Assembly: GCA_934502885.1 (NCBI GenBank)
Contig: CAKSUT010000010.1
Coordinates: 1 to 64,000 of the forward strand
Source: an uncultured Eubacteriales bacterium
GTDB taxonomy: Bacteria > Bacillota > Clostridia > Oscillospirales > CAG-382
Reading direction: 5' to 3'
Length of the DNA stretch: 64,000 nucleotides
Part shown: in pieces, positions 27,639-36,239 of the stretch
Layout of the letters: each line of letters begins with the position of its first letter
Numbering within the stretch: the stretch's first letter is position 1
Notes under the pieces: generated by a model
What the model was told of the DNA's origin: nothing
Seen by the model: only the letters and a program-made list of their open reading frames with translations
Databases searched by the model: none
Program-made: the position numbers and the translations under genes

Positions 27639-28175
27639 TTATTTACCGGCCTTGCCGGACTTACGTCTGATGTGTTCGTCAACATACTTGATACCCTTGC
27701 CGAGGTACGGTTCCGGAGGTCTCTTGCCTCTGAGTTCGGAAGCGACCTGACCGACTCTCTGCTTGTCGGGTCCCGATACGATGACCTTGTTTGCGTCGGG
27801 TACGTCGAAGGTGATGCCGGGTTCCTCTTCCATAATCACCTTATGGGAGTAACCGAGATCCATAACGAGCTGCTTGCCCTGCTTCTGCGCACGGTAGCCG
27901 ACGCCGTTGATCTCAAGCTCCTTCTTGTAGCCCTCGGTAACGCCCGTTACCATGTTGGCTATAAGGCTTCTTGTGAGACCGTGAAGAGCCTTGTGTCTCT
28001 TCTCTTCGCTGGGTCTCTCGACGATAATGTGGCCGTTCTCGACCTTGATTATCATCTCGTGGTTGAACTCCTGTGTGAGTGTGCCCTTAGGACCCTTTAC
28101 GGTGAGGACAGCTCCGTCGAGCTTTACGTCAACGCCTGCGGGGATTGCAACGGGCATTCTGCCTATTCTTGACAT
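27639..28175 (-). CDS. rplF: 50S ribosomal protein L6
   Basis: Two-domain large-subunit protein near the factor-binding site, 178 aa. The start MSRIGRMPVAIPAGV is the canonical L6 N terminus, with AAGGAG 7 nt before ATG 28175; an in-frame upstream ATG (28217) is rejected. The C terminus carries the signature PEPYLGKGIKYVDEHIRRK. The 130-nt gap to rpsH is unusually wide and holds a 7-bp GCACCGA hairpin. Confidence 0.96.
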   Translation of the reverse strand: MSRIGRMPVAIPAGVDVKLDGAVLTVKGPKGTLTQEFNHEMIIKVENGHIIVERPSEEKRHKALHGLTRSLIANMVTGVTEGYKKELEINGVGYRAQKQGKQLVMDLGYSHKVIMEEEPGITFDVPDANKVIVSGPDKQRVGQVASELRGKRPPEPYLGKGIKYVDEHIRRKSGKAGK

Positions 28176-28305
28176 AATGTTTCTCCTTTTATATTTATTG
28201 CGGTCTTGCCGCTGCACGCCTTTTCTGTCAATTCCGACGTGCCTTGCCCAAACGCACCGAAAGTCTCAAAGCTCGGTGCAGGCGGAAGGTGAACCGGTTA
28301 ACCGA

Positions 28306-28704
28306 TTACCAAACGAACGCAAGTACTTCGCCGCCGATGTGTGCGCGTCTTGCCTTCTTGTCTGTCATGATACCCTTGGATGTGGAGATGATAGCGATAC
28401 CGAGACCCTTCATTACCACAGGCATATCCTCGCAGTTTGTGTAGATACGAAGACCGGGCTTGGAAACACGGCGAAGACCCTGGATTACCTTGGACTTGCC
28501 GGGACCGTACTTGAGAATTATTCTGATGATTCCCTGCTTACCGTCTTCGATTATCTGAAAATCGCTGATATATCCTTCTTCCTTGAGGATGTCGGCAATT
28601 GCCTTCTTTACTCCGGACGCAGGAATATCAACAGTTTCGTGCTTGGACGAGTTAGCATTGCGGATACGAGTGAGCATATCTGCTATAACGTCTGTTATCT
28701 GCAT
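28306..28704 (-). CDS. rpsH: 30S ribosomal protein S8
   Basis: Central-domain 16S rRNA-binding protein, 132 aa, and in many bacteria the translational repressor of the spc operon. The C-terminal signature ISTSKGIMTDKKARRAHIGG is complete, ending EVLAFVW. Confidence 0.97.
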   Translation of the reverse strand: MQITDVIADMLTRIRNANSSKHETVDIPASGVKKAIADILKEEGYISDFQIIEDGKQGIIRIILKYGPGKSKVIQGLRRVSKPGLRIYTNCEDMPVVMKGLGIAIISTSKGIMTDKKARRAHIGGEVLAFVW

Positions 28705-28752
28705 GAAATGTGACCTCCTTGATGAGTTTTTTTAGTCTTCTGCAAACTTCGC

Positions 28753-28938
28753 TTACCAGCTTGCCTTTCTTACGCCGGGAATCTCACCCTTGTAAGCAAG
28801 GTTTCTGAAGCAGATACGGCAGATGCCGTACTTTCTCAGATAAGCATGGGGGCGGCCGCAGATCTTGCATCTGTTATATTCGCGAGTGGAGAACTTCTGC
28901 TCTCTCTGCTGCTTTAAAATCATAGCCTTCTTTGCCAT
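28753..28938 (-). CDS. rpsN: 30S ribosomal protein S14, zinc type
   Basis: A 61-aa zinc-binding S14 with C-x2-C pairs in RCKICGRPHAYLRKYGICRI and the C terminus PGVRKASW. The short zinc form at this locus is typical of Firmicutes and many other Gram-positive bacteria. Confidence 0.97.
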   Translation of the reverse strand: MAKKAMILKQQREQKFSTREYNRCKICGRPHAYLRKYGICRICFRNLAYKGEIPGVRKASW

Positions 28939-28956
28939 CTTGTTTCTCCCCCTTTA

Positions 28957-29496
28957 TTACTTTGCGAACGGAGCGCCCATGAGAGTAAGAAGCTCTCTTG
29001 CCTGCTCGTCGTTTGTTGCCGTCGTTACGAAAACAATGTCCATACCGCGGATCTTGTCTATCTTGTCGTACTCGATTTCAGGGAATATAAGCTGCTCCTT
29101 GAGTCCGAGGGAGTAGTTGCCTCTGCCGTCGAACGCATCGGGGTTTATACCCTTGAAGTCACGTACTCTGGGGAGTGCGAGGTTGAAGAGTCTGTCCATG
29201 AACTCATACATTCTCTCGCCTCTGAGAGTTACCTTTGCACCGATCTTCATGCCCTGGCGGAGCTTGAAGTTTGCAACGGACTTCTTTGCTACGGTCGCAA
29301 CCGCCTTCTGTCCGGTGATGATGCCGAGGTCGTTTATGATGTTGTCGATAACCTTGGAGTTATCCTTTGCCTCGCCGGCGCCCACGTTTACGACGATCTT
29401 GTCGATCTTCGGGATCTGCATGGGGCTCTTGAACTCGAACTTCTTCATGAGAGCGGGGGCAACATCGTTCTTGTAAATTTCACCAAGTCTTGACAT
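28957..29496 (-). CDS. rplE: 50S ribosomal protein L5
   Basis: 5S rRNA- and P-site tRNA-contacting protein, 179 aa. Conserved segments include KIDKIVVNVGAGEAK, TLRGERMYEFMDRL, and the C-terminal GMDIVFVTTATNDEQARELL. Confidence 0.97.
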   Translation of the reverse strand: MSRLGEIYKNDVAPALMKKFEFKSPMQIPKIDKIVVNVGAGEAKDNSKVIDNIINDLGIITGQKAVATVAKKSVANFKLRQGMKIGAKVTLRGERMYEFMDRLFNLALPRVRDFKGINPDAFDGRGNYSLGLKEQLIFPEIEYDKIDKIRGMDIVFVTTATNDEQARELLTLMGAPFAK

Positions 29497-29516
29497 TTTT
29501 CGTTACCTCCCTGTCA

Positions 29517-29858
29517 TTAAAGCTCTTCGCCGCATTTGGTGCAAACACGGATCTTTTTGCCGTTATCGAGGATCTTGTGACCGATCTTAACGCCCTTGTC
29601 GCACTTCGGGCAAACGATCATAGCCTTGCACGCATAGAATGCGCCTTCAGCCTCGATAATGCCGCCTGTCTCGCCCTGTCTTCTGGGCTTAACGTGCTTC
29701 TTTACCATGTTTACGCCTTCAACGATTATCTTGCCTTCTCCGGGGGCAACCTCAAGAACCTTGCCCTTCTTGCCCTTATCGTCGCCGGAGATTATTACTA
29801 CTGTGTCGTCCTTGCGAACGTGTACCTTCTTCTCGTATTTTGTCAATATCTTAGCCAT
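29517..29858 (-). CDS. rplX: 50S ribosomal protein L24
   Basis: Assembly-initiator protein, 113 aa, with an N-terminal KOW motif (VRKDDTVVIISGDDKGKKGK). The C-terminal half carries two C-x2-C pairs (CPKC, CTKC), so it probably has a small zinc ribbon, found in a subset of bacterial L24. Confidence 0.96.
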   Translation of the reverse strand: MAKILTKYEKKVHVRKDDTVVIISGDDKGKKGKVLEVAPGEGKIIVEGVNMVKKHVKPRRQGETGGIIEAEGAFYACKAMIVCPKCDKGVKIGHKILDNGKKIRVCTKCGEEL

Positions 29859-29873
29859 CGTTAAGCTCCCTTC

Positions 29874-30242
29874 TTAAAGTACTTCCGGAGCCAAGGAAAG
29901 TATCTTGAGATAGTTCTTTTCGCGAAGCTCACGAGCTATCGGTCCAAAGATACGGGTTCCTCTCGGGTTCTGATCGTCTTTTATGATTACGGCTGCGTTT
30001 TCATCAAACTTGATGTAGCTGCCGTCCGCACGGCGAAGGCTCTGAACCGTTCTTACGACTACTGCCTTAACTACGTCACCCTTCTTTACAACTCCGCCGG
30101 GTGTTGCCTTTTTGACAGTTGCCACTACTACGTCGCCTATTCTGGCGTATCTTCTGCCTGTTCCGCCGAGCACACGTATGCACATTAACTCTTTGGCGCC
30201 GGTGTTATCGGCAACCTTCATATATGACTGCTGCTGAAGCAT
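29874..30242 (-). CDS. rplN: 50S ribosomal protein L14
   Basis: Intersubunit-bridge protein of standard 122-aa length. It begins MLQQQSYMKVADNTGAKEL and has the signature VVVRTVQSLRRADGSYIKFD. Confidence 0.97.
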   Translation of the reverse strand: MLQQQSYMKVADNTGAKELMCIRVLGGTGRRYARIGDVVVATVKKATPGGVVKKGDVVKAVVVRTVQSLRRADGSYIKFDENAAVIIKDDQNPRGTRIFGPIARELREKNYLKILSLAPEVL

Positions 30243-30280
30243 TGTGTGTCCTCCTTACGTATTCCGTTTCTTTCGGCTTA

Positions 30281-30535
30281 TTACTTAGCCTTCTCGATGA
30301 TCCTTACAAGACGCCAGTTCTTATCCTTGGAAAGGGGTCTTGTTTCCATGATCTCGACCTTGTCGCCGATTCCGCACTCGTTCTTTTCATCATGAGCCTT
30401 GAACTTAACGGTTCTCTTGATGACCTTCTTATAAAGCGGGTGCTTAACGTTATCTGCAATGGCGACCACTATTGTCTTGTCCATCTTGTCGCTTACGACA
30501 AGTCCGACTCTTGTCTTTCTGAGGGCTCTTTCCAT
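30281..30535 (-). CDS. rpsQ: 30S ribosomal protein S17
   Basis: OB-fold primary 16S rRNA-binding protein, 84 aa. It begins MERALRKTRVGLVVSDKMDK and has the family motif KTIVVAIADNVKHPLYKKVI. Confidence 0.97.
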   Translation of the reverse strand: MERALRKTRVGLVVSDKMDKTIVVAIADNVKHPLYKKVIKRTVKFKAHDEKNECGIGDKVEIMETRPLSKDKNWRLVRIIEKAK

Positions 30536-30557
30536 TTCGATTTACTCCTTTCCCGCC

Positions 30558-30752
30558 TTATGCCTGCTTTTCCTTTTCGGTGATTACCGTAAGGATCTTG
30601 GCTATTGTCTTCTTAGCCTCAACTATCTTCTGAGGATTGTCGAGCTGGTTTATAGCGTGCTGAAAACGGAGATTGAACAGTTCTTTCTTCTGTTCCTTCA
30701 AAAGCTCTGTAAGTTCAGCGGAAGTTTTCTCTCTGATTTCCGTTATTTTCAT
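30558..30752 (-). CDS. rpmC: 50S ribosomal protein L29
   Basis: A 64-aa two-helix protein at the peptide exit tunnel. It opens MKITEIREKTSAELTELL and contains FNLRFQHAINQLDNP, the L29 signature. It follows rplP by 5 nt. Confidence 0.97.
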   Translation of the reverse strand: MKITEIREKTSAELTELLKEQKKELFNLRFQHAINQLDNPQKIVEAKKTIAKILTVITEKEKQA

Positions 30753-30757
30753 AAAGC

Positions 30758-31177
30758 TTATGCCTCCTCTTCTTCTTTCTTGACAAACTTACACTTGATA
30801 GGGAGCTTGTGAGCCGCAAGACGCATAGCTTCTCTTGCTATGTCCTCGGTAACGCCCTCCATCTCAAACATAACTCTGCCGGGCTTTACAACCGCTACCC
30901 AATACTCGGGAGAACCTTTACCGGAACCCATTCGGGTTTCAGCCGGCTTCTCGGTTACAGGCTTGTCGGGGAATATCTTTATCCATACCTGACCGCCTCT
31001 CTTGATGTAACGGGTCATGGCGATACGGGCTGCTTCTATCTGGTTGGAGGTGATCCATGCGGGCTCAAGAGCTACGAGACCGTAATCGCCGTTGGAAACG
31101 GTGTTGCCTCTCATTGCCTTACCCTTAAGTCTGCCTCTCTGTACTCTTCTGTACTTTACTCTCTTAGGCATCAACAT
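30758..31177 (-). CDS. rplP: 50S ribosomal protein L16
   Basis: Large-subunit protein of 139 aa near the A-site tRNA elbow. It begins MLMPKRVKYRRVQRGRLKG. The MGSGKGSPEYWVAVVKPG segment is characteristic. It starts 2 nt after the rpsC stop, so coupling of translation is likely. Confidence 0.97.
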   Translation of the reverse strand: MLMPKRVKYRRVQRGRLKGKAMRGNTVSNGDYGLVALEPAWITSNQIEAARIAMTRYIKRGGQVWIKIFPDKPVTEKPAETRMGSGKGSPEYWVAVVKPGRVMFEMEGVTEDIAREAMRLAAHKLPIKCKFVKKEEEEA

Positions 31178-31179
31178 GA

Positions 31180-31854
31180 TTATTCAGCTCCTCCTTCCGT
31201 CTTCTTTCTCTCGGTTCTCTTTACAGTCGGAAGAACCTCTCCTCTGTAGATCCAAACCTTAACGCCTATCTTACCGTAGGTGGTGTTTGCTTCATAGAAA
31301 CCGTACTGAATGTCCGCACGGATTGTCTGAAGCGGAATTGTGCCCTCGTGGTAGGTCTCGGTTCTTGCGATTTCCGCACCGTTGAGACGGCCGGAGCACT
31401 GAACCTTGATACCCTTTGCACCGAGCTTCATGGTTCTGCCGATTGCCTGCTTCATAGCGCGGCGGAACGCGATTCTCTTTTCGAGCTGGCTGCAAATGTT
31501 CTCTGCAACGAGCTGTGCGTCGAGGTCGGGGTATTTAACTTCTTCTACCTTTATTCTTACGGGCGCGCCGACAAACTTCTCTACTTCTGCCGAGAGCTTC
31601 TTGAGCTCTTCGCCGTTCTTTCCGATTATCGTGCCGGGCTTTGCACAGTGAATGATGATACGGAGTCCGCTGCCGTTTCTCTCGATTTCGATTGTGGGAA
31701 CACCGTTGTCCTTGAGTTTGTTCTTGAGCCATGTTCTGAGCTTGTAGTCAGCAACAAGGGTATCGCCGAAAACTTCGTCTTTAACAAACCATCTGGAGTT
31801 CCAGCCTTTTATAACGCCCACACGGAGTCCGTGAGGATTAACTTTCTGTCCCAT
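31180..31854 (-). CDS. rpsC: 30S ribosomal protein S3
   Basis: Small-subunit head protein at the mRNA entry site, 224 aa. It begins MGQKVNPHGLRVGVIKGWNS. The KH domain has the GXXG loop in PGTIIGKNGEELKKL. The C-terminal domain holds GRLNGAEIARTETYHEG. GGAGG lies an unusually long 13 nt before the start, but no better start exists. Confidence 0.97.
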   Translation of the reverse strand: MGQKVNPHGLRVGVIKGWNSRWFVKDEVFGDTLVADYKLRTWLKNKLKDNGVPTIEIERNGSGLRIIIHCAKPGTIIGKNGEELKKLSAEVEKFVGAPVRIKVEEVKYPDLDAQLVAENICSQLEKRIAFRRAMKQAIGRTMKLGAKGIKVQCSGRLNGAEIARTETYHEGTIPLQTIRADIQYGFYEANTTYGKIGVKVWIYRGEVLPTVKRTERKKTEGGAE

Positions 31855-31909
31855 AGTCCGTAAATTGCCTCCTTACAATGAGATGCGTCTTGCGACGCTT
31901 CTAAGTTTT

Positions 31910-32245
31910 TTATTCTTTTTCCGCAACTGCGAGGGTGATGTGAGAGCTTCTCTTGAGTATTCTGAAAGCTCTGCCCTGCGCGCGGGGCATGATTCTCTTC
32001 GCAGTTCTGCCGGGTGTTACAAAGCACTCGGAAACGTAAAGCTTTGTTACGTCCATGTGATTGTTGTTTTCGGCATTTGCGATAGCAGACTTAAGGAGCT
32101 TGAGTACGGGCTCGCTTGCTGCCTTTCTCGTATTCATGAGAATACCTGCTGCGGTTGCAACGTCTTTATTTCTTATAAGGTCGAGAACGATCGTTACCTT
32201 TCTGGGGGAAATTCTCAGATCCTTCAAATATGCCTTTGCTTCCAT
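31910..32245 (-). CDS. rplV: 50S ribosomal protein L22
   Basis: Exit-tunnel protein, 111 aa, with start MEAKAYLKDLRISPRKV and the hairpin signature VSECFVTPGRTAKRIMPRAQ. ATG 32245 is preferred over the in-frame ATG 32269, which has no ribosome site; AGGAGG precedes the chosen start by 11 nt. Confidence 0.95.
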   Translation of the reverse strand: MEAKAYLKDLRISPRKVTIVLDLIRNKDVATAAGILMNTRKAASEPVLKLLKSAIANAENNNHMDVTKLYVSECFVTPGRTAKRIMPRAQGRAFRILKRSSHITLAVAEKE

Positions 32246-32318
32246 GTTCGTTATTTCCTCCTTTCGCAAAGATACACCTTGCGGCGTTCGGGGTCTTTGC
32301 GTTTATAGCGGTTGGTTA

Positions 32319-32594
32319 TTACTTGTTTGTGGTCTTGGATCCGGCGTGACCCTTGAATGTTCTTGTGGGTGCAAACTCACCGAGCTTGTGACCTACCATA
32401 TCTTCGGTTACATAAACCGGAACGTGCTTTCTTCCGTCATGAACGGCGATTGTGTGACCGACGAACTGGGGGAATATCGTGGAAGCTCTTGACCAAGTCT
32501 TCAAAACCTTCTTCTCGCCCTTCTCGTTCATTTCGCTGATTCTTTTGAAGAGCTTTTCCTCGACGAAAGGACCTTTCTTCACGCTTCTGCTCAT
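32319..32594 (-). CDS. rpsS: 30S ribosomal protein S19
   Basis: Head protein that pairs with S13, 91 aa. It begins MSRSVKKGPFVEEKL and has the signature VPVYVTEDMVGHKLGEFAPT followed by a basic tail. Confidence 0.97.
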   Translation of the reverse strand: MSRSVKKGPFVEEKLFKRISEMNEKGEKKVLKTWSRASTIFPQFVGHTIAVHDGRKHVPVYVTEDMVGHKLGEFAPTRTFKGHAGSKTTNK

Positions 32595-32651
32595 TTATAT
32601 GCCTCCTTCCCAAAAGCATTGGGTTTATCAATGTATCGGGTAGCTTAAAGA

Positions 32652-33485
32652 TTATTTGTCGTTTCTGCGTTTAACGATGAACTTGTTCGTTCTCGCCTTC
32701 TTGTTACGGGTCTTGTAACCCATAGTGGGCTTACCCCAAGGAGAAACAGGGGAGGGACGTCCGACAGGGGACTTACCTTCACCGCCGCCGTGAGGGTGAT
32801 CGCACGGGTTCATTACCGAACCTCTTACGGTAGGACGGATACCCATGTGACGCTTCTTACCCGCTTTACCGATCTTGATGTTCTCGTGCTCAAGGTTGCC
32901 TACCTGACCGATTGTGGCCTTGCAGTTAAGAGCTACGAGTCTTACTTCGCCGGAGGGAAGTCTTACCTGAGCCATGCCGTTTTCCTTAGCCATGAGCTGA
33001 GCAACCGCACCTGCGCTTCTTACGAGCTGACCGCCCTTGCCGGGGTGAAGCTCGATGTTGTGGATAAGAGCACCGACGGGAATGTCGTTGATTGCAAGCA
33101 CGTTTCCGGGCTTGATGTCAGCTGCCGCACCGTTGAGGACAACGTCGCCGACCTTGAGTCCTGCGGGCGCTATGCTGTAGGTCTTTTCGCCGGTCTCGTA
33201 CTGCATGAGTGCGATGTAAGCGGTTCTGTTGGGGTCGTACTCAATTGCGAGAACGGTTGCGGGAACATCGAGGATGTTCTTCTTGAAGTCGATGATTCTG
33301 TACTTCTTTCTGTTGCCGCCGCCCTGATGGCGAACTGTTATCTTACCTGTATTGTTACGTCCGGCGTTCTTCTTAAGCACCGTGATAAGGCTTCTTTCGG
33401 GGTTTCTCTTTGTGATTTCCTCAAAGCCGGGTACTGTCATATTTCTTCTGGCCGGAGTTGTAGGTTTAAATTTCTTGACTGCCAT
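32652..33485 (-). CDS. rplB: 50S ribosomal protein L2
   Basis: Peptidyl-transferase-centre assembly protein, 277 aa. The start MAVKKFKPTTPARRNM is canonical, so ATG 33485 is used rather than in-frame ATG 33533. The conserved NPCDHPHGGGEGKSPVG loop, containing the histidine near the catalytic centre, is intact. A 113-nt gap to rplW upstream holds a CGGCAGC/GCTGCCG stem. Confidence 0.96.
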   Translation of the reverse strand: MAVKKFKPTTPARRNMTVPGFEEITKRNPERSLITVLKKNAGRNNTGKITVRHQGGGNRKKYRIIDFKKNILDVPATVLAIEYDPNRTAYIALMQYETGEKTYSIAPAGLKVGDVVLNGAAADIKPGNVLAINDIPVGALIHNIELHPGKGGQLVRSAGAVAQLMAKENGMAQVRLPSGEVRLVALNCKATIGQVGNLEHENIKIGKAGKKRHMGIRPTVRGSVMNPCDHPHGGGEGKSPVGRPSPVSPWGKPTMGYKTRNKKARTNKFIVKRRNDK

Positions 33486-33598
33486 AATAACTCCATTTCT
33501 CGGCAGCTTCTTTTGTGACGAAGCATTTATCAATCAGTGGATGCACCGCTGCCGTAGGCACATCTTGCCTCGCCTTATCCGAAGGTTTTCGGCTTTGA

Positions 33599-33892
33599 TT
33601 ACATCATGCTGTCGAAGAACTCGATTGTCTTCGAACCTGCTGTAAGCTTTACTATTGCCTTTTTCCACTCGGAAGTTGAACCCATATGATAACCGACTCT
33701 CTTGGGCTTGGACTTCATAACGATTGTGTTGACCTTTTCAACATCCACCTTAAAAAGCTCCTCAACCGCCTTCTTGATTTCGGGCTTGCTTGCGGACTTC
33801 TCGACCTCGAAGGTATAAACCTTGCCGCCGAGTCTTTCCATGCTCGCTTCGGTTATAATCGGGCGGATAATTACGTCATGTGCAGTTTTCAT
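33599..33892 (-). CDS. rplW: 50S ribosomal protein L23
   Basis: Exit-site protein that docks trigger factor and SRP, 97 aa. It begins MKTAHDVIIRPIITEASME and has the AVEELFKVDVEKVNT segment. Its start codon overlaps the rplD stop by 1 nt. Confidence 0.97.
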   Translation of the reverse strand: MKTAHDVIIRPIITEASMERLGGKVYTFEVEKSASKPEIKKAVEELFKVDVEKVNTIVMKSKPKRVGYHMGSTSEWKKAIVKLTAGSKTIEFFDSMM

Positions 33893-34515
33893 TATGCGTA
33901 TACCTCCTCGATTATTGCGACAGCCTCTTTTGCAACGATAAACTTGTCATACTTGAGTATGTCGTATGCGTTGAGGGTGCCGGGAATAGCGGTCTTTACG
34001 CCGGGGATGTTCTTTGCGGAAGCAACCACCTTTGCGTCGGCTGCGGGAAGAACGATGAGCGCCTTCTTGTCTGCGCCGAGTGCCTTGAGCATAGCCGCTA
34101 TCTTCTTGGTCTTGTACTCTTCTGTTGCTATGTTGTCGATAACGATGAGGTTACCGTCGAGAACCTTGGAGGTAAGAGCCGACTTGAGAGCGATTCTCTT
34201 AACCTTCTTGTTCATTGTGATCTTCCAGGTGCGGGGCTTCGGTCCGAGTGCGATACCGCCGTGCGTCCACTGAGGAGAACGGGTCGAACCCTGTCTTGCG
34301 CGGCCTGTGCCCTTCTGCTTCCAGGGCTTTCTGCCGCCGCCGGAAACTTCGCTTCTGGTCTTGGTACTCTGTGTACCCTGTCTCTGATTCAAAAGATAAG
34401 CTCTGATAACCGAATGAAGGACAGCCTCGTTGACTTCGCAGCCGAATATACCCTCTGCAAGCTCAACGTCGCCCTTGACGTTACCGGCCATATCGTACAT
34501 TTTTACTGTAGGCAT
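33892..34515 (-). CDS. rplD: 50S ribosomal protein L4
   Basis: Tunnel-constriction protein, 207 aa, which also represses S10 operons in some bacteria. The extended loop is conserved (KTRSEVSGGGRKPWKQKGTG, then RARQGSTRSPQW). It begins 17 nt after rplC. Confidence 0.97.
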   Translation of the reverse strand: MPTVKMYDMAGNVKGDVELAEGIFGCEVNEAVLHSVIRAYLLNQRQGTQSTKTRSEVSGGGRKPWKQKGTGRARQGSTRSPQWTHGGIALGPKPRTWKITMNKKVKRIALKSALTSKVLDGNLIVIDNIATEEYKTKKIAAMLKALGADKKALIVLPAADAKVVASAKNIPGVKTAIPGTLNAYDILKYDKFIVAKEAVAIIEEVYA

Positions 34516-34532
34516 CTGTTTCCCTCCTTATC

Positions 34533-35162
34533 TCACTTTACCGTCGAGCGAATGAACACGATGCTTCCTCTGGGACCGGGAACGGCACCCTTGATTGCAA
34601 CGAGGTTCTTCTCTGCGTCGATCTTTGCCACGGTGAGGTTGAGTATTGTTACCTGCTCGTGACCGTACTGTCCTGCCATCTTCTTGTTCTTGTAAACTCT
34701 GGAAGGTGTGGAGTTTGCACCCATTGAACCGACCTGACGATGAACGGGGCCCGTACCGTGAGTCATTCTGAGTCTGTGGTGATTCCATCTCTTGATAGCG
34801 CCCGAGAAACCGTGACCCTTGGTGATGCCCGTAACATCAACCTTTTCGCCGGCTTCAAAGCTCTCAGCCTTTACAACGTCGCCGACGTTCATGTCAGCGG
34901 CACCGTCGAGTCTGAACTCCTTGAGGTGCTTCTTGAAGGGGACGTTTGCCTTAGCGAGGTGACCCTTTTCAGGCTTTGTCAGCTTTCTTTCGATGATGTC
35001 CTCGAAACCGAGCTGAACTGCGCTGTAACCGTCATTCTCAACCGTCTTCTTCTGAACGACGGGGCAGGGACCTGCTTCGATTACGGTTACCGGTATAACA
35101 TTGCCGACCTCGTCAAAGATCTGAGTCATACCGAGTTTCTTTCCGATAATACCTTTTTTCAT
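34533..35162 (-). CDS. rplC: 50S ribosomal protein L3
   Basis: Early-assembly protein near the peptidyl-transferase centre, 209 aa. It begins MKKGIIGKKLGMTQIFDEVG, and the central finger has GTGPVHRQVGSMGANSTPSR. A 180-nt intergenic stretch with GC-rich inverted repeats separates it from rpsJ, unusual inside this operon. Confidence 0.97.
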   Translation of the reverse strand: MKKGIIGKKLGMTQIFDEVGNVIPVTVIEAGPCPVVQKKTVENDGYSAVQLGFEDIIERKLTKPEKGHLAKANVPFKKHLKEFRLDGAADMNVGDVVKAESFEAGEKVDVTGITKGHGFSGAIKRWNHHRLRMTHGTGPVHRQVGSMGANSTPSRVYKNKKMAGQYGHEQVTILNLTVAKIDAEKNLVAIKGAVPGPRGSIVFIRSTVK

Positions 35163-35342
35163 GTTTTTTCCTCCTGTAGGTTATTGGTTGACACGCCCAT
35201 GTCCTTTGCCCGAGGATTTCCGAGCCGGACAACGCATCAACGTGACCCGGTTATTGCGCCGCACGGGTTAAATGCGGCATTTATTTCAATCTCTCCGCCG
35301 TCCGGGCAACCCGCCGGGACCTTGGAAAAACCAAAATGCGAA

Positions 35343-35654
35343 TTACATCTTGACTTCGATATCAACGCCTGCGGGGAGCTCGATGCTCATGAGAGCGTCG
35401 ATTGTCTTCTGGCTCGGCTTAATGATGTCGATAAGTCTCTTGTGTGTACGGAACTCAAACTGCTCTCTGGAGTCCTTGTACTTGTGAACGGCACGAAGGA
35501 TCGTAACGATTTCCTTTTCGGTAGGGAGCGGAATGGGACCGGACACCTTTGCGCCGCCTCTCTTTGCGGCAGCCACGATCTTCTCGGAAGCCTGGTCGAT
35601 GAGAGTGTGATCGTAAGCCTTGAGTCTGATTCTGATTTTTTCGTTTGCAGCCAT
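35343..35654 (-). CDS. rpsJ: 30S ribosomal protein S10
   Basis: First gene of the cluster: S10, 103 aa, also the NusE antitermination factor. It begins MAANEKIRIRLKAYDHTLID and has the THKRLIDIIKPSQKTIDALM signature. ATG 35654 has AGGAGG 8 nt upstream; the longer open frame continues into the untranslated leader and is not used. Confidence 0.97.
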   Translation of the reverse strand: MAANEKIRIRLKAYDHTLIDQASEKIVAAAKRGGAKVSGPIPLPTEKEIVTILRAVHKYKDSREQFEFRTHKRLIDIIKPSQKTIDALMSIELPAGVDIEVKM

Positions 35655-36188
35655 TTTTTCTGCCTCCTTTAAAAATTTTGCTCTTCGACGTTCTTCGGAT
35701 CTCCCGAACAAGGCTTGATATAATAAAGTCGAAGAAAGATTTAAATGCGACACAGAAAATTCTGAACACTCAGCCGGGCGTTTCTTAAAACACCCGAAAG
35801 AAAACCGAAGCTTCTTTCCTCGTTACGCATGAATAAAATGTTCACACGGTAGTGACGGGAAAGAACTCCGGGAATGAGCTTCGTAAATCCCCAGCATTTT
35901 AACGACGCCGCACAAAGCGCATAGCGCAGCGGTCCTTCGCACAGTATTACAGGCGCATCGGCGCACGCACCGACCGTCCCCGAAGGAACTGTTTGGCTGG
36001 GATTCAAAGCCGATCGCACGGCAGAGTCGCGGTGTTGCAGAGGCTCGCTTGAAAGAACCCCGCACCGAAACACCAATCCGTCCGTTTTGCGGCTCAGTAT
36101 TTGCTGTCGCCCGGTTATCGGACATACTCCACGGAAATTACCGTCCAAAGGACGCAACCTCCCGCTTCATCGCACATCAAGCCTGGAT
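35655..36188 (-). promoter_or_regulatory. long structured leader of the S10 operon
   Basis: About 530 nt lie between the rpsJ promoter and start codon. On the minus strand I see several hairpins: a GTCC-TTT-GGAC helix near the 5' end, a UUCG tetraloop helix (GTTCC/GGGAC) in the middle, GCGC-rich pairs, and a 9-bp hairpin CGGGTGTTT/AAACGCCCG at 35775-35796 followed by CTGA/TCAG and AATTTTC. This is far longer than needed for initiation and looks like cis-regulatory RNA, but I cannot match it to a named leader family. Two overlapping open frames cross it without ribosome sites. Confidence 0.6.
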
Positions 36189-36217
36189 ATTGTACCACAT
36201 CTCGCTTCTCAAAGCAA
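36189..36217 (-). promoter_or_regulatory. promoter of the S10-spc-alpha operon
   Basis: On the minus strand TTGCTT (36212-36217) and TACAAT (36189-36194) are 17 bp apart, with TGTGG directly before the -10 (extended -10). No other comparably good promoter was seen ahead of rpsJ. Confidence 0.8.
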
Positions 36218-36239
36218 CGGTATGCGGAGAATCTTTTGT

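Noticed and set aside
35741..36157. A 138-codon open frame on the minus strand in the S10 leader
   Set aside because: It overlaps structured leader RNA, lacks a clear ribosome site, resembles no family, and another frame is equally open. Left as untranslated leader, though a leader peptide cannot be excluded.
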